Made by a program: the position numbers and the translations under genes
In this document: piece after piece, positions 1 through 10,340 of the stretch
Numbering within the stretch: the stretch's first letter is position 1
Layout of the letters: each line of letters opens with the position of its first letter
Notes under the pieces: model-generated
What the model was told of the DNA's origin: nothing
What the model saw: only the letters and a program-made list of their open reading frames with translations
Databases searched by the model: none
NCBI GenBank assembly: GCA_963575745.1
Contig: CAUYUJ010002114.1
Coordinates: forward strand, 124,001-188,000
Source of the DNA: Prorocentrum cordatum
Lineage: Eukaryota; Sar; Dinophyceae; Prorocentrales; Prorocentraceae
Length of the DNA stretch: 64,000 nucleotides
Direction of reading: 5' to 3'

Positions 1-103
1 ACGCGCCAGTCGGACCCGCATCGGGCGGCCGCTATCCGCCCGAGAGCTTCGGCTGGACAGGCCAAGGCATGGAAGCGCCTTGTGCCGAACAGCTTCCCGC
101 TCC

Positions 104-540
104 TCCGCCTCCTCCTCCTCCTCCTCCTCCTCCTCCTCCTCCTCCTCCTCCTCCTCCTCCTCCTCCTTCTCCCCCTCCTCCTCCTCCTCCTCCTCCTCCT
201 CCTCCTCCTCGCGTCCTCCTCCCCCTCTTCCTCCTCCTCCTCCTCCTCCTCCTCCTCCTCCTCCTCCTCCTCCTCCTCCTCCTCCTCCTCCTCCTCCTCC
301 CTCCTCCTCCTCCTCCTCCTCCTCTCCTCCTCCTCCTCCTCCTCCTCCTCCCTCCTCCTCCCTCCGCCTCCTCCTCCGCCTCCTCCATGTCATCCTCCTC
401 TTCCTTCCCCTCCTCCTCCTCCTCCACCTCTCTCTCTCGCCTCCTCCTCCGGCTCCTCCATGTCCCTCCTCCTCTCCTCCTCCTCCTCCTCCTCCTCCTC
501 CTCCTCCTCCCTCCTCCTCCTCCTCCTCCTCCTCCTCCAC
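104..540. repeat. Imperfect (TCC)n triplet repeat
   Basis: Almost pure CTC/TCC triplets with a few interruptions fill the block. All six reading frames give homopolymeric Pro, Ser, Leu, Arg, Glu or Gly, so the long frames here are not evidence of a gene. Confidence 0.97.
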
Positions 541-919
541 AAGAGTGAGGAAGAAAAGCAGCGCTTGGTTTTTGTTCTGGCCCCTGGCCCCTGGGACGGC
601 CCCCTTTTGGGGGGCCCGGATCCTCTGGAAGCGGTGTCCGGATGGCCCGGTTCTGCCAAAGGGGCCATCTGTGAGGTCCACGGCATCACGGATCCCAAAT
701 TGTCGGCCCGCTCTCAAGGATGTGACAGCCAGCCTGTGCCACTGCAGGCTGCTTGGGGCCAATAGCTTCACCAGGCGTCGGATCCCACAACCCAAAAGTG
801 GTTCTCGCTGCATCGCCGGGTACTGCGGTTTATGAAAGCTGCTAAGCCAAAGCGGCGAGGTCAGCTCTGCAAGCTCGTCTCCGTTAGCCTTCCTGTTTGC
901 GAGAGCGGAGCAGGAGCAG
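541..919. other. No gene recognised; probably 5' linker of the following retroelement
   Basis: Unique GC-rich sequence between the TCC block and the reverse transcriptase remnant. It may be the degraded 5' part of that element, but no motif could be placed. Confidence 0.4.
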
Positions 920-1626
920 TTGCGAGGCTTCACTGCGCAGCAGCTCTTCAATGGCAACACTACGGGGCAGCTAGCTGACGCTGTCCAAGCAGAAGCCATC
1001 AGCGGGGTGAAGCAGGAAGCGGAAAAATGTCGTCAGAAATGGAGGTCGCGGGCGAAGTCATCTGTGTCGGGGGGAGGTCGTGTCGCGCACAAGTACTCCA
1101 AAATGTTCCTCCGCCCCTGTCTGTTTTTGCTGATGAAGGACAAGAGGAGCACTCTGCTGGATCGCCCACGCCGCTTGTGGGACAGGAAGCCTTAGACCTA
1201 ACGCTGAAGGAGTGGATTCCCATTTGGGATTGGCCAGCATGCGAAGAACTAGCGCCGATCACGGTGGAGCACGCGTTGGAGGGAGCTCCCTCTGTTAGTC
1301 CGACCGCGGCTCTAGATTGGGACTCTTTCAGTCCAAGGTTGTTGCCTCAGTTGCCTTTAACGCTGGTTGAAGCCTTTGCGGTCACCCTCACGGCGCGGGA
1401 GCGCCACCCGCAGATAGGGCCTATGCGGTTAGTGCTCGTAGCTTTTCTGGACAAACCTCCGGGCGGTGTCCGGCCGATAGGCCCCCCTTTCCTCTGGGTG
1501 AGAGCCTGGGGCAGAACCAGACACAGGCTGTGCTCAGTGGGAGCGTCGCGTGGACGAGCGTTTCTTCTGGGGCACGAGCACCAGCACAGCCTGTGTCAAA
1601 AGTGCCTCGGCGGCCTACGCGCGTGA
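920..1626 (+). pseudogene. Decayed reverse transcriptase: linker and finger region (element 1, part 1)
   Basis: Two overlapping frames carry the part of a dinoflagellate-type LINE reverse transcriptase just before the palm. The frame from 920 gives a basic, coiled linker (AEKCRQKWRSRAK, GGGRVAHKYSK). A shift near 1100 moves to the frame of 1027-1626, which gives ALDWDSFSPRLLPQLP and then RLVLVAFLDKPPGGVRPIG, the finger motif (an Ile/Phe-Pro-Lys-Pro-Gly-Gly-x-Arg-Pro-Ile-like block) common to non-LTR reverse transcriptases. The frame stops at 1626 before the catalytic motif A. The next homologous piece appears at 4817, so about 3.2 kb of array and AT-rich DNA separate the two halves. Family assignment rests on motif recognition, not a search. 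It is dead because of the frameshift and the split. Confidence 0.75.
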
Positions 1627-1924
1627 GCAGCCAGGATGGGCCACCATCGCGTTATGCATATATGCACACATTTTGAAATAATCAGCCGATCCCGCGTGTG
1701 AGTTTAATGAAAAGACCCTCAGAACAGCTTAAGCCTCAATTCCTGAGCTTCAGCTCTACTGGGGGGGGGGGGGGGGCGGTGCTCTGCCGGGGTAGGGGAA
1801 GGGGGGGGCGATTTAATTCCCGGGGTGGAATCGGAGTTCCAGCTCACCCTGGGACGGCCCCCCTCAACCAGGAGGACCCCAACATGGGTCAAGAGGGCCC
1901 CGAGTCGCCGAACGATCGCTGCTA
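1627..1924. other. No gene seen; contains a G-run
   Basis: Unique sequence with a poly-G run at about 1761-1776. It marks the left edge of the block that separates the two halves of the reverse transcriptase. Confidence 0.5.
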
Positions 1925-2415
1925 GACGCCCAAGATGTCCCCAAAACGGCTCCAAAAGCCTCCGAAATGCCGTCAGAAGCCCTGAAAAGGCCTCCCAAAG
2001 AAGGCCCAAAGAAGCAAAAAGTGCCCAACTCCCTGGGGGAACCGTACAATTCTAGCACATTCGCCTTTAAGGTCTTCTGAACGTCGCAGACGCCCCAAGA
2101 GAGCCCAAAAACCACCCAAGAAGCCGCCAAGAGGGCTCCAAGACGGCCCAAGAAGGCCCAAGATGCCCAGGAGGCCCCCGAAAAAACGCCCACGAGGGCC
2201 CCAGGACGACCCCACGAGGCGCCTGAAAGGGCGCCAAGACGGCGGAAAAAGTGCCGAAGACAACCCAGATAGCACCCAGCAGGCCCCCAGAGGCCCCCAA
2301 GAGGCCTGAAGAGGCCCCAAGACGCTTCCAGCTGGCCCCGAAGAGGACCCCTGAAGCTCCCTAGCGGCCCCCAAGATTCTCCCAAAATACATCCAAGACG
2401 CACTCTGGAGGAAGA
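1925..2415 (+). repeat. Degenerate CCAAGA array (forward orientation)
   Basis: A loose tandem of about 10-11 bp units built on GGCCCAAGA or CTCCAAGAC, with about one AAGA/AAGAC per unit. The long frames crossing it are low-complexity Gly/Trp/Leu or Pro/Lys/Arg and have no domain. The same family occurs at five other places in the window. Confidence 0.85.
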
Positions 2416-2945
2416 CCCCCCCGAACGCCCAAATCCGGCCCCAACGCTTCCACAACGCTTACGTCTGAACACGAGCGCTGCACCACAAAAGGTTCTTCCA
2501 CGCTTTCACATCATTTCCCATCTTCGGCGCCCTTCATACCCATGATCTCACAAGGGCCCGCAGAGGACCGCGCGAAGTGCGACAAATCGGCGAGGTGTCA
2601 ACTCAAAGAGGGCCAACACCTGGCCCTAAAGAGGCTTCCCAACGACCGCCGAACATCCCCAACAACCGCCGACAATCTCTGCATCCTCGTCATGCTCCCC
2701 CTTCTCCCCCTCCCCCTCTTCCACTCCCCGCTTCCTCCTGCTCCTCTTCATCCTCAGCATCCTGCTACTCCTGCCCCTCCCCCCCAACCCCCTCCACCTC
2801 ATCATGATCCTCCTCCTCTTCCTCCTCATCCTACTCCGTTGTCTCCAATCCCAATCCTCAGCATCATCTTCACCGCTCGCCGTCGTCGCCGGTCATGACC
2901 GCCATCGCGCGCTTCCGGCAGCAACGGAAGCGTCCCGGATCGGCG
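2416..2945. other. No gene seen; C/T-rich tract
   Basis: Holds imperfect CCT/CTC triplets (about 2690-2840) and otherwise unremarkable sequence. Confidence 0.5.
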
Positions 2946-3152
2946 GCACTGGCCGGAGGCCACAACTATATATACATATATATATACATGTGTGTCTATC
3001 TGCATGCATATACATCTACATATACATGTACATATACATCTAGATATACAGCTACATGTACATCTGCATCTACATATGCATATACATCTACATATGCACA
3101 TACACATACACATACACATGCACATGCACATACACATACCTATACACATACA

Positions 3153-3193
<41 letters not shown>

Positions 3194-3241
3194 GTATACA
3201 TATACATAAACATACGCATATACATATACATATACATATAC

Positions 3242-3280
<39 letters not shown>

Positions 3281-3292
3281 AACATACATATA
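2946..3292. repeat. (CATATA)n / (TA)n microsatellite
   Basis: Alternating TATACA and CACATA motifs with an uninterrupted TA core near 3156-3191. Frames through it read as alternating Tyr/Ile/Thr/His and are artefacts. Confidence 0.97.
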
Positions 3293-3689
3293 TAGTGGAA
3301 CCATCGCGCGCGCTTCGCGCGCGCTCAAGTCTCAGCTAGGTTTGATAGGCTAATTCATGTAGCATCGTGTTGGTTGCTTCTTGCGTCGAGGGGCTCCCTT
3401 AGAGGCCCTGCGCAAGCCTTGGAATCGTATAGAAAGGGAAGTGCGGAAACGCGCAAATCATTAATTTCTTCTTTTTCGTATTCAACGATTTGGGGCCGCA
3501 AAGGCTTCCTGGGTTCTTTTTTGGGAGGCGAGGGGGGTCTCAATTGTGGTCTGTTGTGCAAAAGGCGGCCAGGGGCCAAACTTGAAAAAAAAAATGTGGG
3601 AAATTCACTTCTTTTCCAGTTCCTCGGCGTTGTTCGGCGCTGGTTTTTGTTTGCGCCTCGCGGGTTTGTTAGCCGGGCCCCTCAAGGGT
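3293..3689. other. No gene seen; short GC palindrome
   Basis: A perfect stem of GCGCGCGC type lies at about 3306-3326 just after the TA microsatellite. The rest is unique sequence with an A-run near 3583. No coding signal. Confidence 0.5.
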
Positions 3690-4680
3690 GTGAGATCTTC
3701 CGGACCCCCTAGGGGTTCTGGAGGCCTCCTGGAGGCATGGAGAGCCGTCGGAAGGGTGTCTCGGGCTGCGCGGGAGCGTGTTGGGCCGTTCTTTCTGTTC
3801 TGGGGGCTCCTTGGGGTTGTCTTGGGCTGTCCTTGGGCGTCTTGGGGGCCCCCGGGAAACCGGGAGGCGCCGTACCGGCCAGAGGTCAGGGGATGTGGGA
3901 TCTCCGAGTAGGAGTGCCATTTTGAAAAAAAAGGACTTCTGGGAATTCCCTGTCGTTTCCCAAATCCCCGATCTTCGAGGGTTGGAAGCGGGAAAACGTA
4001 AGAAGGCGAGAAACATTAGAAAAACCTTTGGAAATCAAAGATTTGACACTCTTTGGGCTCTTTCGGGGCGGCTCTCGCAGCTCTCTTGGGCTGTTCTTGG
4101 AGCCTCGTCGGGATCTTTTTGGGGCCTCTCAGGGATCGGGGGTGTGTTGGGGGCCTCTGGGGGGTCCCGGAGGCATCTCGGAGGTCTCTGCAAGCCTCCT
4201 GCTCTCGCTCTTGGGCCCATCTTGGGCCTGTTCTGGGGTGGTCTGGGGCTGCCCTGGGCGCCTCTTCGGCAGTCTTGGAGCCTTCTTGGCCCGTCTTGGG
4301 GCCGTCCTGAAGGTCTCTTGGGTGGTCTCGGGGCGGTCTTGGGCGGCTCTTCAGCGCTCTTGGTTGGACCATTGGAAGCTCGAAAACGAGAGAAGCCAAA
4401 AACACTGAAAAAACAATGAACATCGACGATTTGGGCCTCTTCGGGCCGTCCTGGGACGCCTCTCGGACCTCTCTTGGGGTCCCTTGGAGGCCACCTGGGA
4501 GACTCGAGAGCCGTCGGGAGGCCGACTTGGGCTGCTCGGGAGCGTCTTGGACCATCATTTCGCATGCTGGGGGCTCCTGGGAGGCGTCCTGGGCTCTCCT
4601 GGGGCGCTGTGGAGGCTCCCCGGAAAGGCCTGGGGAGCGGTGCATCCCCGAGGTGTGGCTGGGAGGTGTGGGACCCCGGG
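3690..4680 (-). repeat. Degenerate CCAAGA array (reverse orientation, reads CTTGGG)
   Basis: The same ~10-bp family as 1925-2415, but on the other strand (CTTGGGC, TCTTGGG). It contains several open frames above 200 codons on both strands, all low-complexity Gly/Ser/Leu/Trp or Pro/Arg/Glu. Together with the forward array it frames the insertion inside element 1. Confidence 0.85.
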
Positions 4681-4689
4681 CCAGGGGGG

Positions 4690-4816
4690 GGGGCAGTATT
4701 CATTTATTTAGTTATGATTATTAATGTCGTTTTATTATTATTATGTATTAATAGTATTATACTATTATTACTATTATTGTTATTGTCAGTATTATTAGTA
4801 CGATTATTATTTATAC
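4690..4816. repeat. AT-rich degenerate ATT/TTA triplet tract
   Basis: Runs of ATTATT, TAGTATT and TACTATT in an otherwise GC-rich region. It abuts the point where the reverse transcriptase reading resumes. Confidence 0.85.
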
Positions 4817-5660
4817 TGCGCAAGTTCTACAAACAAACTTCGCACTAAGAGCTGCGAGAAGCAGCTAGTCATGCAGGTTATCCAGCTACCCTGTTTATGG
4901 CCTACTATGCTATGTATAGGGCCCCGCGCAGAGTCACCTGGCAAGGAGCTGTCAGTCGCGTGATCGTGCCGAACGGCACGGAGGTGGCTGGGCGCTCGGG
5001 AGCCACCACGCTATCTCGCATGTTGATGCTGGCCTGTCTCAGGAGGGCGGCTGCGGCCAGCCCAGTCGTTTGGACAAGAGATGCCATCGACGACGCGTCT
5101 TTGCCCGCGGTGGGCGGCAGGGAAGTCGCGCGCAGAGAGCTCGACCAAGCTTTCAAGACGGCGACGGCAGACTTGTAGAACAAGGGCCTACCCATCGCTC
5201 GCAACAAGCTGGGCATCCTCTCTTCCTCGGAGGTGGTGGCGGACGGCATCCTCCTCGACTGTGGCATTCCTGAGTCGATGCGCTGCCAGGTCCACAAGGA
5301 CCTAGGAGGGGATGCCATTGACGGTAGCCGATGCCGACTTAGCACACATCATGACAGATCTTGTGCCGCCCAAGCCAAGGTCAGCAAAATTGTGGCCCTT
5401 CGAAACGCTGGGGCCCCAGCGGGATTTGTTTTTCGGGCTGGAGTTTCGGCCGAGGCCCTCTGGGCGGCCAACGTCCAGGGTCTCCCCGAGGGTAGACTTA
5501 AGCAACTCAGAGCCTCTTCGCTGCGAGCTGAAGGGCGCCTGCCTAGAGGGCGTTCGTTGGAGCTTGCGTCGATGTGTTCACGAGGTGGCTGGGCCAGAGA
5601 CCCGCTGGTCCTGGTCCCAAACGATGCGATCAAAACGAATGTGCAGAGTCTCTTTGGACG
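4817..5660 (+). pseudogene. Decayed reverse transcriptase: palm and thumb (element 1, part 2)
   Basis: Reading resumes with LRKFYKQ, the motif A neighbourhood, then an in-frame stop and ASHAGYPATLFMAYYAMYRAPRRV, the typical motif B region of this LINE group. The frame 4897-5178 reaches AIDDASL at 5083-5094, the position of the catalytic YxDD box with Tyr replaced by Ala. A frameshift after 5178 continues into LPIARNKLGILSS and then a thumb-like segment (LRNAGAPAGFVFRAGVSAEALW, LKQLRASSL, GRSLELA) to about 5660. Order and spacing match the C-terminal half of a non-LTR reverse transcriptase. Stops and frameshifts make it non-functional. Assignment is by motif recognition only. Confidence 0.8.
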
Positions 5661-5666
5661 CCCGAA

Positions 5667-5850
5667 ATGGGCACGGAAAAAATGGGCACAATGCCCAGCA
5701 ACAAATGTTGTCCCAAACCAACAGCGGCCACTGTTGGGCAGGCGGCCTCCTGTCTCAAATGGACACAGGCCGCGGCGGCGCGGACAGCGCGTCCTGTTCA
5801 GAATGTACGGGCACTGCTGTTGAGCACTGTACCCATTCTTTCCGTGCCCA
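5667..5850. repeat. Foldback element with ~36-bp inverted arms
   Basis: The left arm at 5667-5702 starts TGGGCACGGAAA. The right arm at 5815-5850 is its near-perfect reverse complement (ends CTTTCCGTGCCCA). It sits inside element 1 between the thumb and the zinc-binding segment. No target duplication was found. Confidence 0.7.
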
Positions 5851-6246
5851 CCTCGCTTGTGCAGAGGGACCCCGATGTGGCCGTCCTGCTCCACTGGCGC
5901 TGATGCTCCTCCTTGGCCAGGAGCCGATCACGGCGGCCAGAGCCCGCCCGGGGGCTCGGCCTCCGGCGAGAGAGGGCGCGGCCCTCGGAGGCCCGCCTTG
6001 GCCCCCTGGGGGCCTCCCGCGGCCGGCAGGTGCGCGCCGGCCGTGGATCGGCGGCTCGAAGGTGGGGTCCTGAGGGGTGGTGTCCTAGGAGGAGGGGGAG
6101 GAGGAGGAGGAGGAGGAGAAGGAGGAGGAGGAGGAGGAGGAGGAGGAGGAGGAGGAGTGGCGGCGCTCCTCCTCGCGCGGGGCAGAGACGACTCCAAATT
6201 TCACCTAGGCCATGGGACGCTGCCGGATGGAGCAGGCTGAAGGGGC
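5851..6246. repeat. GC-rich spacer with (GGA)n core
   Basis: A GGA/GAG triplet run occupies about 6089-6157. The flanks are GC-rich unique sequence with no recognisable gene. Confidence 0.8.
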
Positions 6247-6402
6247 CCAAGGACACACAAACAGATAGGCACAAAGGACAGGTTTCCCCACAGTGCCCCA
6301 CATCTTCTGGGTGCTTGTCTTCCCCCCACGTCCCATGTGTGCCCATAGTTTCTGGGGGATCGACGATCGCTGGTGTCTGTGTGATTGTTTCCCTCCTGGC
6401 AG
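6247..6402. repeat. Dispersed ~160-bp repeat, copy 1
   Basis: Shares an ordered series of blocks with 28897-29055: AAGGACACACAAA, TTTTCTGGG-like, a central TTCTGGGGGATCGACGAT or TTGGGGGTCGACGATTA, then GTGTCTGTGT and CCCTCCTG. The second copy is more AT-rich. Function unknown. Confidence 0.65.
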
Positions 6403-6613
6403 GTGAGGTGTGGGGCCTCGAGGTTGTCTCGCCAGCTTTCGCTGCTGGGCGTGCCCGCTCTGCTGCCGGGCGCGTCTCCGACCACCGAGGCCCGGCGGAA
6501 GGTACGGCGCGGCAGGAGCTGGATCGGTGATTCTGTTGGAGGCCCCTCGGCGAGAGGCTCCAGCGCAGAGCTCCTGATGATGAAGACGGGGTGGAGTCGG
6601 GGTCGGGTGGAGC

Positions 6614-7433
6614 TTGGGGGGCGAGGGAGCAGAGGACTTTATGAGGTCTGGCCATGGGCTCGCACTGGTGCCGTCACAGGCTGCATCAGCACGACCCCCG
6701 GCTGACGGCCGACTGCTTGCTCTGCCACGAAGCTCGTGGCACTCTCTCTCTCACAGGCGCTCTGAGTGCCCAGCTCGAGAAGCGTGGAGGCGCGATGACT
6801 TGCCTTCACGGGTCAAAGCGGCCGCAGCACGCCTCACGAACTGCTCGATGGACCTGCAAGAGCGTCTCGCTCGTGGCATCCTCCCCGCCCCGTCGGCTCC
6901 TTGCGCGGCGGCCCTGGGACGCAGCGTGGGAGTGCAAGGCTGAAGGGGCGGGTGCTGGGTCCTAATGTTTGTTTGTGGTGGCTCAGGTCACGATGGACTG
7001 TTCCCCTCGCTGCATTCGGCAGGCCGGGGGATTGCCACTCATGACTGCGAGCGGCGCTGGATTACTGGCTGGCATGGAGCGGTGCCGCAAGCCACCTCGC
7101 CTGGTCAAGTCGCCCGCGATGGCGAAGACTGTGCTGCTTCGATCGCCACACGTCTTTCGATTGGTACGTACACCCTATCCTCGAATTGTAAAGGCACCTC
7201 GGCATGTTGTGCTGACCGTGGCTTGGCGGAAAGCCCCAGCTACATTCGCATGCATCTTTGGCGAGACTCGTATGGGAAAAAACGATGTGACTCAGGTGGC
7301 TGTTTGTAAGGTCAGGGCTCGCATTGCTATGATCGACGTTCGCGAAGGCAGGATCTCCCTGTGTGGGAAAACGGGGAACGAAGAAGCTGACCGTCTTGCG
7401 AAAAGAGGTGCAGGGCTCAGCCGTCATGATTAG
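6614..7433 (+). pseudogene. Decayed zinc-binding segment and RNase H domain (element 1, part 3)
   Basis: A CxxC zinc-binding stretch (DCLLCHEARGTLS) is followed, in the frame of 6614-6943, by SHRRSECPAREAW, a pattern seen between reverse transcriptase and RNase H in this element type. RNase H starts near 6965. The first frame gives WHGAVPQATSPGQVARDGEDCAAS and IGTYTLSSNCKGTSACC (the two middle strands). After a shift, the frame to 7433 ends with SLCGKTGNEEADRLAKRGA, the GNEEAD box containing the last catalytic Asp. RNase H would remove RNA from the RNA-DNA hybrid. The frameshifts break the domain. Confidence 0.8.
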
Positions 7434-7639
7434 CAGGATATGTAGTCAAAGGCATGATGTATCTAAGGCACCAGGTGGAGACGTATAGTACCAGAGCTGA
7501 AGTACACTACTCAGATGTAGGCAGGTATGATAACGTGGGCGCCACAGGTCTCACGCTGACTTCTCGAGGGGGAGGCGAAGGCCTGGAGGAGGACCTGGAG
7601 GAGCTTAGGAGGAGGGAGGCGGCGGAAGGAGGATCTGCT

Positions 7640-8207
7640 GCTGCTGATACTCCCCCCCCCTGCCCCAGTGGTTCCCTTCCAGGACCTACCCCCTCTGCCC
7701 AAGGGACCAGACCTGGCCAGCCTGGCCCAGGACGCCTGCCAGGCTCCCTGGTCCCAAGGAGACCACTGGATGCTAGAGCCCCCTGGTGTAGCTGAAGACC
7801 AAGCCACGCTCCTTTGTTGCTCCTCGTGTGGGAGGTATGCTACTGTTTCTGCTGGAGCCAGGGGCATAAAGACTGTGTGCCCTGGGTCCCAAACGAGTCT
7901 CCTGGACCCTGGCCGCAAAAAACACCAGGGCCTGTCTGCGCAGTAAGCACTCCAATCGAGCCTTGAAGCTGGGCCACTGGAGGACCCCTGGTGTGCGTGC
8001 TCGGGAGGTGTTTCGTAGTGCTGTGGGCGATCCAGGGCCCCAGCTGAAAGGGTTGCGAGTTGGAAATATTTCGCCCTGTGCTGCCAACCTCTGCTCGGCC
8101 CATTGCCTCCAGGCGTTCGGCTTGAATGAAGCAGAGGCCAGCGAGCTCGGAGCCAGGCTCCTAGAAAAGAAACAGGGCGACCCGTCCGAAGACAATGAAG
8201 ATGGCTA
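7640..8207 (+). pseudogene. Decayed Cys-rich C-terminal tail (element 1, part 4)
   Basis: The frame 7668-7946 has a Pro-rich start, HWMLEPPGVAEDQ, then LLCCSSCGRYATVSAGARGI, a Cys cluster also present in the same place in the intact tail at 34407-35906 (LFCCMDCGSVSEGVRLGGL). A second frame, 7963-8207, reads LCSAHCLQAFGLNEAEAS and ends with an acidic terminus before a stop. It is probably a nucleic-acid-binding tail. The frame break near 7946 indicates decay. Confidence 0.65.
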
Positions 8208-8341
8208 AGCCGTTTCGTTTTTCCCCTGGGGGGGGCCCTGTCGCTGGCCCCTGGCAGGTCTTCGGCCTTCCTGCCAGGGTGACAAAAAAGGTTCTCTCAG
8301 ATGGACCCTCCTGGGTTTTGTCTGCTGGCTGTCGAACTCGT

Positions 8342-8383
<42 letters not shown>

Positions 8384-8454
8384 TCCCCTCAGTTGCGTGC
8401 GATCGATCCTCCTCCTCCTCATTCTCCCCCATTCCTCTTCCTTCCAACTAACTC
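8208..8454. other. No gene seen; (CT)n microsatellite
   Basis: A pure CT run lies at about 8341-8382, followed by TCCTCC-rich sequence leading into the 83-bp satellite head. Confidence 0.8.
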
Positions 8455-9235
8455 CTCCCTGTCGCACCCCGAGGCTGGTCGAAAGGACGGGCCGGGCGTT
8501 CCGCCTGAAACTTCCTCACCGCTTATGAACCTGATGCTCGAACATTGACATCAGCTTCACAGATGGAGGGCGGGACACTTTCAAAATCTGGCTCTCGCCG
8601 CAGCGCCGCGCACATTCGTTGCAAGCATTTGCAAGAGCTTCACGGATTGAGGGCGGGCGGTTCTCAAAATGTGGCCCTGGCCGTGGCGCCGCGCACATTC
8701 GCTTTCAACATTTGCAAGAGCTTCACGCATTGGGGGCAGGTGGTTTTCAACATGTGGCCCTCGCCGTAGCGCCGTGCACATTTGCTTTAAACAGCTGCAA
8801 GAATTTCACGGATTGAGGGCGGGTGGTTTGCAGAATGTAGTTCTCGCATTAGCGCCGCGCATGTTCGTATCAACATTTGTGAACGCTTCACGGACTGAGG
8901 AGAAGTGTTTTTTCAACATGTGGCTGCCGCCTTAGCGCCGCGCACATTATTTGCAAACATTTGCAAGAGTTTGACAGATTGAGGGCGAGTGGTTTTGAAA
9001 ATGTGGCTGTCGCCTAAGCGCCGCGCACCTTCGTCTCAAGCATTTGCAAGAGCTTCACGCATTAAAGACGGTTCGCTTTCAATATGTGGTTCTCGCCTTA
9101 GCGCCGCGCACATTCTATGAATATTTGCAAGAGCTTCACGGATTGAAGGCGGTTCCGTTTCAAAATGTGGCTCTCGCCTCAGCGCCGGGCACATTCGTAT
9201 GTAACATTTGCAATAGTTTCAATGGTTCTCATGGT
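8455..9235 (+). repeat. 83-bp satellite, array 1, with its conserved head
   Basis: A head segment (CTCCCTGTCGCACCCC ... CTTCCTCACCGCTTATG) is followed by eight tandem units. The anchor GCGCCGCGCACATTCG starts at 8603, 8686, 8769, 8852, 8935, 9018, 9101 and 9182, which gives a period of 83 bp (last interval 81). A second conserved part is TTTGCAAGAGCTTCACGGAT. Since 83 is not a multiple of three, it is not a protein repeat. Confidence 0.95.
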
Positions 9236-9537
9236 TCACATACCAGAAGCGCCGTTTTGGAACGATTCAGGACGCTCAGTGCGCAACAACTACTTTGATT
9301 CGCGGTTTGGAAGTCCCAGGAATGGTGTTCTGGCACGATTCTGGATCGCCAAGACGTAACAATCAAGTTAACTACTGGCGTTAAGTCCTGAGAATGGTGT
9401 TTTGGGACGCCTCAAGATGTTCACACGGTTGTCCCCCAACGGGGCAATTCCCTCAGTGGAAATGAACCCTTGCAGGGGCCTATGACAAGGGATCTGAGAG
9501 GTGTATTTCAACTTCGTTGATGAATCTTGGGTTTACA
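9236..9537 (+). repeat. Trailer of the composite satellite
   Basis: After the 83-bp units come degenerate segments around GGTGTTCTGGCACGATTC and TTGATTCGCGG, then GAGAGGTGTATTTC and TTGGGTTTACACTGG, then a TCC tract. The same order follows array 5 at 41640-41990. Confidence 0.7.
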
Positions 9538-9665
9538 CTGGCCCTGCTCCTGCTCCTCCTCCTTCTCCTCCTGGAGCACCTCCTCCTCCTATTCCTCCTC
9601 CTCCTCCTCCTCCTCGTCATCCTCCTCCTCCTGCTCCTCCTCGTCCTCCTCGTCATCCTCCTGAC
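9538..9665. repeat. Imperfect (TCC)n tract
   Basis: CTCCTCCTCCT with GTC and CAT interruptions. It forms the 3' end of the composite satellite. Confidence 0.9.
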
Positions 9666-10340
9666 GGTGCAGGAGGCAGGAGGGAGGAGGAGGATCGGTG
9701 AGGGCGACCGGCTGTCGGTGTCAACCGATGTATGGGCAGACAAACACACAGTCCAAAGTAACTTGCTCCCACCGCCCCGGCGCGGCCCCCACCCCTGTTG
9801 TATCTGTCCACTGGGCCGCCCCCCTCCCCCCGCCCCTCTCCGCTCGTCATCCATACCACCACCCCCTCCTCGATTCATCCTCCGCTGTGGTCTCTCATGT
9901 GCGTTTACCGCGTGCCCAAAGTATCTTGATAGTGTTGTCAGTGTCACGTCTCTGCCTCCTCACCTCACTGCATCACTCTTCCTCTTCCCCTACCTCACTC
10001 ATACGCACTCTCGCACTCGTACGATCTCACACCCAGACCCACGCACATTCAAACTCGCTCCCTTCCTGATCACACATGCTCAGACCCTCTCACACGCAGA
10101 CTCACACGCAAACTCACTCGTACTCTGACCCACCTTGTGCCCAGGATCACCCACACTCAAATCACTCAGAACCAGAGTCGCTCCCACGCGGATCTTCTGC
10201 TCACATTCGGGCCCGTTCTCACTGAGACTCGCCGGTACTCAGGCTCACTCACAGTCAGCCCAAAACAGACCCATACTCACACACAGACTCCCTCATGCTA
10301 AGGCTCGCTCGTTATATGCCTTCGTCAGGCGCAGACTCGC
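9666..10340. repeat. Degenerate CACTC/ACGCAGACTC tract
   Basis: From about 9950 the sequence is a loose tandem of ACTCACACGCAGACTC-like 10-14 bp units. A similar tract (11940-12160) lies on the far side of the ~145-bp satellite. No gene. Confidence 0.65.

Noticed and set aside
3905-3935. Possible second spliced-leader relict (GTGCCATTTTGAAA)
   Set aside because: Only about nine leader bases match and the flanks do not fit; expected by chance in 64 kb.
3690-4725. Several 100-220 codon frames on both strands resembling Gly/Trp/Leu- or Pro/Arg-rich proteins
   Set aside because: All derive from the CCAAGA-family array; the same pseudo-proteins occur at every such array and on both strands.
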